A program made the translations under genes and the position numbers. Shown one piece after another: positions 58,406 to 64,000 of a DNA stretch of 64,000 nt. The notes under the pieces are model-generated. The model did no database searches and was not told the origin of the DNA. It saw only the letters and a program-made list of their open reading frames with translations. Numbering within the stretch: position 1 is the first letter of the stretch; every line of letters starts with the position of its first letter. The stretch is from an uncultured Acidimicrobiales bacterium (GTDB lineage Bacteria > Actinomycetota > Acidimicrobiia > Acidimicrobiales > SZUA-35): positions 62,001 to 126,000 of the forward strand of contig CALAJQ010000023.1 of NCBI GenBank assembly GCA_937922785.1, given 5' to 3'.

Positions 58406-60013
58406 CTACAGCTCGTGCCACTCGCCGTTGACCCATTGGTCTCGCAGCACGAACTTCTGGATTTTGCCCGATCCTGTTAAAGGGTATTCCTTAACTTCAA
58501 ACCACTGCTTTGGTGTCTTGTGGGCAGCCAAGTTCTCACGCATGTAGGCAAACAACTCGTCTTTGTTGACGGTCTCGCCCAGTGTTGGCCTTACGAATGC
58601 TGCAACTGTCTCGCCCCACTTTTCATCGGGCAGGCCGACTACCGCCACCTCGGCGACCTTGTCGTGAGCGAAGAGAATCTCTTCAAGCTCTTTCGGATAG
58701 ATGTTTTCGCCTCCGCGAATGATCATGTCCTTCAGCCGGCCCTCAATGGTGCAGTAACCGCGATCGTCCATGGCGCCTAGGTCGCCGGTGTGAAGCCAGC
58801 CATCGCTGTCAATTGTTTCGGCCGTCTGTTCGGGCATCTTGTAGTAGCCGTGCATGACGTGGTAACCCCTAGTGCAAACCTCGCCGATCTCACCGATGGG
58901 TAGGGTCTCTCCGGTTTCAGGATGAGCGATCTTGATTTCGACCTGAGGCATCGGCGGGCCAATAGTGGTTGCCTTGTCGATTATCGAATCGCTCGGTGAA
59001 GTCATGTTGTCGATCGGTGAACTTTCGGTCTGGCCATAGACGATTGTGAAGGGCGCCCCTAACCGTTCTTCAAAGTCTCGAACCATCTGTTCAGGAACCA
59101 GTGAACCACCCGAGCAAAGTGCCCCAAGCGCCGATAGATCAGTCTCAGCGAAGTTCGGGTCCTCGACGAGACCGACCATCATGGTTGGCACGCCCATCAA
59201 GGCGTTAACCCCGTAGGTCTCGCAGAGCTTCAACACCAAAGCCGGCTCGAACATTGGAACCAACACTTGGGTGCATCTGAAAGCAACGGCCCCAAGGACT
59301 GACATCACGCTTCCAGCTGTGTGAAACAGCGGCATCATCGTGATGCTGACTGATCCGTCGCTCATACCGAGGCGATCAAAGTAGTGGTAAGAGTTGGTGA
59401 CCAAACCGCGATGATGAAGCGCCGCTCCCTTTGGAAAGCCAGTAGTACCGGATGTGTACTGGAGCATTACTACGTCATCAGACTTCGGGGTCGGCAAATC
59501 GCCGGTGAATGACTCGCCGCCAGAAATGAAGTCATCCCATTCTGAGATGCGAATTATCTCGCGTAGGTCTTCACACTCGGGCTGGATGTCCCGCGCCGTT
59601 GCCAACATTGGATTGCCTCGGTGTTCGTCAACCAGGATGAGCCCTTTGGCGTTTGACTGACTGACCACATACTTCAGCTCTTTGGCTTGATACGCAGGGT
59701 TAACAGTGACAATGACCATGCCAGCTAAGGCGCAGCCGAACTCAACAAGGATCCACTCTGGAACGTTGTGCGCCCAGATTGCAATGTGATCACCCGGATT
59801 GAACCTCGCCAGCAGAGCGCGAGCTGTGCGTTCGGAATCGGCTAGCAGTTCGGCGTAAGTCCAAGTGCGTCTTTGAGTCGGGTCGTGGATGCCTTCAATA
59901 AGCGCAACTCGGTCTGGAGCGTCGGCCGCAGCCTCACGCAGAGCGTCTCCGATTGTCTTGTTACGAATCTCGGGCTTGTCTACCCCGGTTGCATGCGAAA
60001 GTGTCAAGGCCAT
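58406..60013 (-). CDS. Long/medium-chain acyl-CoA synthetase (FadD-like)
   Basis: 535 residues from the ATG at 60013; a TTG at 60064 is in frame but would leave only 21 bases to the divergent gene. ATP loop YTSGTTGFPKGA, then MPLFHTAGSV, YGQTESSP, DGWLHTGDLGAMDDRGY, GRLKDMIIRGGENIYPKELEE and catalytic Lys in TGSGKIQKF. Acts on fatty or aromatic acids, forming CoA thioesters by way of an AMP ester. It is divergent from an enoyl-CoA hydratase-family gene, so both may act on one beta-oxidation substrate. Confidence 0.93.
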   Translation of the reverse strand: MALTLSHATGVDKPEIRNKTIGDALREAAADAPDRVALIEGIHDPTQRRTWTYAELLADSERTARALLARFNPGDHIAIWAHNVPEWILVEFGCALAGMVIVTVNPAYQAKELKYVVSQSNAKGLILVDEHRGNPMLATARDIQPECEDLREIIRISEWDDFISGGESFTGDLPTPKSDDVVMLQYTSGTTGFPKGAALHHRGLVTNSYHYFDRLGMSDGSVSITMMPLFHTAGSVMSVLGAVAFRCTQVLVPMFEPALVLKLCETYGVNALMGVPTMMVGLVEDPNFAETDLSALGALCSGGSLVPEQMVRDFEERLGAPFTIVYGQTESSPIDNMTSPSDSIIDKATTIGPPMPQVEIKIAHPETGETLPIGEIGEVCTRGYHVMHGYYKMPEQTAETIDSDGWLHTGDLGAMDDRGYCTIEGRLKDMIIRGGENIYPKELEEILFAHDKVAEVAVVGLPDEKWGETVAAFVRPTLGETVNKDELFAYMRENLAAHKTPKQWFEVKEYPLTGSGKIQKFVLRDQWVNGEWHEL

Positions 60014-60085
60014 TTGCCCATACTGGCTGAGGTCGGGCCGTAGATCAATATGCGCAGCCGACAACTTGGGCTTAGTCTCGGCATC

Positions 60086-60979
60086 ATGACTGATCCTGTA
60101 GTGCTCTATGAAGAGCGTGATGACCTAGCGATCATCACGCTGAACCGGCCCGAGAAACTGAACACCCTGACCGACGCTGTTATTCAGGGCGTAGCCGATG
60201 GGATCGATACGGCCACTAAATCCCAAGACGTAGTTGCGATCGTTCTGCGAGGCGCAGGCGGGAACCTCACAGGCGGTTATGACCTAACGGCCACATCATT
60301 TAACGGTGACGACATACCCCCACAGTGGTCAACCCCGTACGGAGCAAGGGGCCCCAAGCCCCGCGCTGGCGCGTGGGATCCGGTTCGTGACTATCAGTTT
60401 ATGAACAACAACGTCCGACGGTTCATGAAGATCTGGGAATGTCCGAAACCGGTCATTGGGGAAGTCACAGGTTGGGCCGTGGGTGGCGCCACTGACCTAG
60501 TGCTGTGCTGTGATCTTCTATATATGGCGTCAGATGCCCACATTGGATACGCGCCTAGCCGACTGTTCGGAACGCCAACAACCATGATGTGGGTCTATCG
60601 ACTTGGGTTGGAACATGCAAAGCAATTCCTGTTGACTGGTCGAGCAATAGATGCCCAGACGGCCCTGCGCATCGGCCTGGTTTCCTACGTGTGTGCCCCT
60701 GACGAGCTGTCAGCCGAAGCCGAGGCGGAGGCTCAGCGCTTTAGGAACATTCCGGCCAACCAGTTGGCGCTCAACAAGATGTTAATCAATCAGGCCTTCG
60801 AAAACATGGGCTTGCGTACAACTCAAATGATGGGCACTTTCTTTGACGGGATCACTCGCCACACTGAAGAGGCATATCAGTGGACTGAATCCTTCGCTGA
60901 AAAAGGCTTCCGCGAAGTCATACGCGAGCGTGACGACCCGTGGGAGGACTACGGCTCTAGCAAACCGCCCGCCAGCTGA
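60086..60979 (+). CDS. Enoyl-CoA hydratase/isomerase (crotonase) family protein
   Basis: 297 residues, with start at ATG 60086 (MTDPVVLYEERDDLAII) rather than the in-frame 60050. LNRPEKLNTLTD is the family N-terminus. Where crotonases have A-G-x-D-L to bind the CoA oxygen, this protein has NLTGGYDLTA. GEVTGWAVGGATDLVLCCDLL is the second oxyanion loop, with ASDAHIGYAPSRLFG next to the catalytic site. A long variant (usual ~260) with an insert at residues 75-105. It converges with the ABC-F gene by 31 bases of overlap. Confidence 0.9.
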   Translation: MTDPVVLYEERDDLAIITLNRPEKLNTLTDAVIQGVADGIDTATKSQDVVAIVLRGAGGNLTGGYDLTATSFNGDDIPPQWSTPYGARGPKPRAGAWDPVRDYQFMNNNVRRFMKIWECPKPVIGEVTGWAVGGATDLVLCCDLLYMASDAHIGYAPSRLFGTPTTMMWVYRLGLEHAKQFLLTGRAIDAQTALRIGLVSYVCAPDELSAEAEAEAQRFRNIPANQLALNKMLINQAFENMGLRTTQMMGTFFDGITRHTEEAYQWTESFAEKGFREVIRERDDPWEDYGSSKPPAS

Positions 60980-62598
60980 TATCGATGTGTTATCTCTACT
61001 GAGTCTATAAAGGCCCGGTCGTGACATATCACAATAAGCGTGCCGCTGAACTGGGTGAGAGCCTGCTCAAGCTGTTCAATGGCTTCGAGGTCAAGATGAT
61101 TGGTGGGCTCGTCAAGTATGAGGGTGTTGACACCTTTTGCTTGGAACACTGCCAGAACTACTCGGGTCTGCTCACCTGGGGAAAGCTCGACGCTAGGGCG
61201 AGTGACGTGGTCCGATGACAATCCGAACTTGGCCAACGCCGAGCGCGCATCTGGGTAGTCGTGGCCGGTTTGATCCATGAAGAACTCAACGGCGGTACCC
61301 GGCTTACGTAACCAGTCTCGCTCCTGATCAAGCCGACCCAAAACCACCGAACGCCCGATGCGACTTTCGCCATACACAAGCGGGAGTTCTCCAAAAAGTG
61401 CTTTCAACATGGTCGTTTTGCCCGATCCGTTGCACCCCTCGATCAGAACACGCTGCCCCACGTCAATCTCGATGGTCACCGGACCCAGCTGGAAATCACC
61501 TCGTTGCACAACACCGTCTGCCAGTTGGGCTACCAGGTCACCTGAGCGGTCAACCTCTCCAATAGAAAACTGAAGGCGCCACGGCTGCCATGGCTTGTCT
61601 ACTTGTTCGAGTCGTTCGAGAGCTCGCTCGCTTTGTCGTGCCTTCGAAGCCAGCTGTTCGCTTGCTTCGATGCGAGCTCCGCGAGCGGCCCGGTCGTTGT
61701 CAGGGGGCCGACGCTCCGCAGCCACACCCTTGGCCGACCAGTCCCGGACGGTTTGAGCTCTGGCTCCGAGCCTGTCACGCTCGCTGGTGTAGGTTTCGTA
61801 CTCTTGCTGAGCTCGTTGGCGCCGGACATCTCGTTCGTCTAGATAGGCGGACCATCCACCTCCGAAGAAACTGACGTTAGAAGCAACACTGTCACGAGGG
61901 TCAGGGCTGAATTCGACCACATCGGTCACTACGACGTCGAGGAAGCGTCGATCGTGAGAGACCAAGATTATCGGGCCGTCGTGTTCCAAGACCCGCTGCT
62001 CCAATAGCTCAATTCCGGCCGAGTCCAAGTCATTTGTCGGCTCGTCAAGCAACAGCACATCAAACTGACTTACCTGAAGCGCCGCCAACCAAACCTTGGC
62101 TCTCTGTCCCCCACTCAGACTGACCAGGTCGCGCCCGTGAAGTTCTGCAATATCCAACGCCTCGAGGGCTTGGGCTGAACGATCCTCAAGACCGGGCCCA
62201 CCCAGGGCCAACCACCTGTTCAGCGCCAAGTCATACTCGTCTGCGGCTCCCGCAATGTCTTCTGCCAGGCCCTCTAGCGAGCGGTCCAAATCAGCCTGGG
62301 CCCTTGCAACACCCGTCTGTTGCTGGATCAGTTCCGCAACCGTGTTTGCAGCCTCGCCGTCGCGGCGCTGGTTCATTAACCCAACCGTTGCCGAAGTAGG
62401 TGTCAGCTCAATAGTCCCAGCCGTGGGGCTGATTTGCCCGGCAAGCAGACCCAACAAAGTCGACTTGCCACACCCGTTTGGGCCGACCAGTCCAATTCTG
62501 GCTCCGGGGGCAGCACGCATTGTCAGACGCTCGATGAGCCGCTCTGCGCCATAGGAAAATGAAAGTGAATTAGCAAACAACTGAACGGTCAAAGCCAC
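60949..62598 (-). CDS. ABC-F family ATP-binding protein
   Basis: 549 residues: two ABC ATPase cassettes with no membrane part. First cassette: Walker A GPNGCGKST, signature LSGGQRAK, Walker B VLLLDEPTND. Second: Walker A GCNGSGKTT, LSPGEQTR and TLILDEPTNH. The linker (~245-320) is charged and helical, as in ribosome-acting ABC-F factors of the Uup/EttA/Vga type. It may protect ribosomes from antibiotics or tune translation; type not decided. GTG 62598 or TTG 62592 (after AAAGGG at better spacing) could be the start. Confidence 0.93.
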   Translation of the reverse strand: MALTVQLFANSLSFSYGAERLIERLTMRAAPGARIGLVGPNGCGKSTLLGLLAGQISPTAGTIELTPTSATVGLMNQRRDGEAANTVAELIQQQTGVARAQADLDRSLEGLAEDIAGAADEYDLALNRWLALGGPGLEDRSAQALEALDIAELHGRDLVSLSGGQRAKVWLAALQVSQFDVLLLDEPTNDLDSAGIELLEQRVLEHDGPIILVSHDRRFLDVVVTDVVEFSPDPRDSVASNVSFFGGGWSAYLDERDVRRQRAQQEYETYTSERDRLGARAQTVRDWSAKGVAAERRPPDNDRAARGARIEASEQLASKARQSERALERLEQVDKPWQPWRLQFSIGEVDRSGDLVAQLADGVVQRGDFQLGPVTIEIDVGQRVLIEGCNGSGKTTMLKALFGELPLVYGESRIGRSVVLGRLDQERDWLRKPGTAVEFFMDQTGHDYPDARSALAKFGLSSDHVTRPSVELSPGEQTRVVLAVFQAKGVNTLILDEPTNHLDLEAIEQLEQALTQFSGTLIVICHDRAFIDSVEITHRYQLAGGLLEP

Positions 62599-62785
62599 GC
62601 CCTTTCGAAGGCAAGCAGGTTTCGAACACGAATAGCAGTTAGATCTTCACGTAGCGATCATAGCTCTAGCCAGCGCTTGCCTCGGCCAGCTTTCCCGGCT
62701 GAATGGCCGAAAACGGGGTTCTAGCAGGTGAAATACCCACAAACCCGACCTCAAGGTCAGCCATCTAGATGTCGAAATAACTTCT

Positions 62786-64000
62786 ATGACGGCGGACCCC
62801 AATAGTGAGCTTTGGGCGCGCCGTTATCTAGATGAGATGAATGACATCATCGTGGTCACCGACATGGCCACTGGAATTGTCATGGAGGTTAATGAAAGAG
62901 GCTGTCGCGAGATGGGTTGGGACATCGACGATGTCGTTGGCCACCAGCTGCTCAGGCACGTCCACCCAGATGACATCGCAACTATCGGAACTGCAATCGA
63001 CGAGCTGAGCAGTGGCATCACCGGGCGTTACGAACAACGTTGGCGCCACGCCCAAGACGGCTGGAGAATTTTCGACGTCTATGGTCGCCTAATTGACGAT
63101 TCAAGGCTGCTCATTTGCGGCCGAGACATCACCCAGCTGAAGATGTCTCAGGAGCGCAATCAGCACCTAAATCGATTGGTCGAGCTAACCGATGATCTAC
63201 TCATAGTCAGCAACCTCAACGGCGACGTTCTCTATCACAACAACGCTGCAGAACGACTGCTGGGCGGCGACGGCAACAAGCTAAACCGAGTAAAGGACTT
63301 CTTGTACGACGACGAGTCGTTAACTGAGGTTCGTCGGATGTCAGAGGAGATGCTGCACGGCGACCACCGGGCAAACGGCAAGATCCGCACGATCAAGGCT
63401 GACGGGTCACCGGTAACAATGTGGTGCACGTCGACGATGGACCCCGAGACCGGCTATTGCTACACGGTCGAGCGTGACATGACCGAAGCCGAAGACGTGG
63501 AGCACGAACTCAAGCGTCTGAACGAAGATCTCACCAAACTGGCAACCCGGGATCCCCTCACTGGGTTGGCAAACCGGACGGTACTCACCGAGGCCCTGAA
63601 CCTAGCAATGAGCGACTCCCCAAAGCCGTTGTTCGCTGTGCTGCTTCTAGACATCGACAACTTCAAGATGGTCAACGACACGATGGGCCACACCCACGGC
63701 GACAGATTGCTAAAGCACATCGCAAACCGGCTTCGGAAATTGGCCAAGCCTGGCGACATTGTTGCCAGGTTCGGTGGAGATGAGTTCGTCGTTCTTGCAC
63801 AGAACCTGGAGTCTGCAACCGACGCAACCGATCTTGCCAACGCAATCAGAGATCATCTAAGTACTCCCTATGAAATCGGCGGCCGCATGGTTCACAGTGG
63901 CTGCTCAGTTGGTATCTCGCTGTCACACTCGGCCGAGACTGCGGGCGATCTCATCCGTTTTGCCGATATCGCCACCTATCAGGCCAAGGCCAACGGTCGT
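62786..64000 (+). CDS. PAS-PAS-GGDEF diguanylate cyclase (partial, runs off right edge)
   Basis: Open for 405 codons from the ATG at 62786 to the window end. Two PAS-like units: ~15-125 (DIIVVTDMATGIVMEVNERG, CGRDITQLK) and ~130-245 (DDLLIVSNLNGDVLYHNNAA, VERDMTEAED). The GGDEF domain starts at ~255 (LATRDPLTGLANR), with DIDNFKMVNDTMGHTHGD and active-site RFGGDEFVVL. The inhibitory I-site is K-P-G-D rather than R-x-x-D, so product inhibition may be weak. It makes cyclic di-GMP. An EAL domain may follow outside the window. It is divergent from the ABC-F gene. Confidence 0.93.
   Translation, partial: MTADPNSELWARRYLDEMNDIIVVTDMATGIVMEVNERGCREMGWDIDDVVGHQLLRHVHPDDIATIGTAIDELSSGITGRYEQRWRHAQDGWRIFDVYGRLIDDSRLLICGRDITQLKMSQERNQHLNRLVELTDDLLIVSNLNGDVLYHNNAAERLLGGDGNKLNRVKDFLYDDESLTEVRRMSEEMLHGDHRANGKIRTIKADGSPVTMWCTSTMDPETGYCYTVERDMTEAEDVEHELKRLNEDLTKLATRDPLTGLANRTVLTEALNLAMSDSPKPLFAVLLLDIDNFKMVNDTMGHTHGDRLLKHIANRLRKLAKPGDIVARFGGDEFVVLAQNLESATDATDLANAIRDHLSTPYEIGGRMVHSGCSVGISLSHSAETAGDLIRFADIATYQAKANGR

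Overview
The window looks like a chromosomal segment of an actinobacterium with moderate GC content. The mix of F420-type luciferase-like enzyme, DUF4214/DUF1501/DUF1800 proteins and many GTG/TTG starts would fit an environmental (possibly marine or freshwater) member of the Acidimicrobiia. That placement is an inference from gene content, not a measured phylogeny. Genes are packed tightly: no gap between genes exceeds about 230 bases, several convergent pairs overlap by 11 to 32 bases, and there is no phage, transposon, rRNA operon or CRISPR array. One tRNA gene, tRNA-Arg(UCG), is present.

Region 1-10640 is a signalling island. It holds a NarL-type histidine kinase with an unusual membrane-anchored C-terminal extension (cut by the left edge), a CHASE histidine kinase with an Rcp-like receiver, a GAF histidine kinase with a stand-alone receiver and a universal-stress-like/receiver fusion, and a small soluble kinase. 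None of the three response regulators has a DNA-binding output. Interleaved are a frameshifted class III aminotransferase and a short-chain dehydrogenase. Region 10641-13937 carries uracil phosphoribosyltransferase, a DUF1688 (URC4-like) protein and a GTP-cyclohydrolase-II-like (URC1-like) protein: the three core parts of the URC route of uracil breakdown. A ten-copy 15-bp tandem array sits between the first two. Region 14454-18411 is a complete Anbu (ancestral proteasome beta subunit) operon with transglutaminase-like, alpha-E and circularly permuted ATP-grasp partners.

Region 18598-21610 encodes a DUF1800/DUF1501 secreted pair, the second carrying DUF4214 repeats. Region 21651-30067 is catabolic or modifying: an N-acyl-D-amino-acid deacylase divergent from a run of FAD oxidoreductase, solitary EctC-like protein, nitroreductase, arylamine N-acetyltransferase, sterol-desaturase-like hydroxylase, luciferase-like monooxygenase and AMP-forming ligase. 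Region 30057-44990 is mixed: AlkB-like protein, serine/threonine dehydratase, haem/copper secreted monooxygenase, Rieske oxygenase, thioredoxin-like protein, antiporter, short-chain dehydrogenase, a large secreted propeller/FN3-like protein, EamA exporter, PP2C-like phosphatase, threonine aldolase and DUF1853.

Region 45021-49956 returns to stress and signalling: a double universal stress protein, a second stress-like/receiver fusion paralogous to the one at 7146, and a SulP-STAS-cNMP transporter. Region 50052-55119 is amino-acid metabolism (FAD oxidase, IlvA, YbaK-like deacylase, YjbR-like protein, aminotransferase). After the tRNA come a hydrolase, a secreted DUF4214-glucose/sorbosone dehydrogenase fusion, a 59-residue membrane peptide behind a strongly structured leader, a FadD-like ligase divergent from a crotonase, an ABC-F ATPase, and a PAS-GGDEF protein cut by the right edge.
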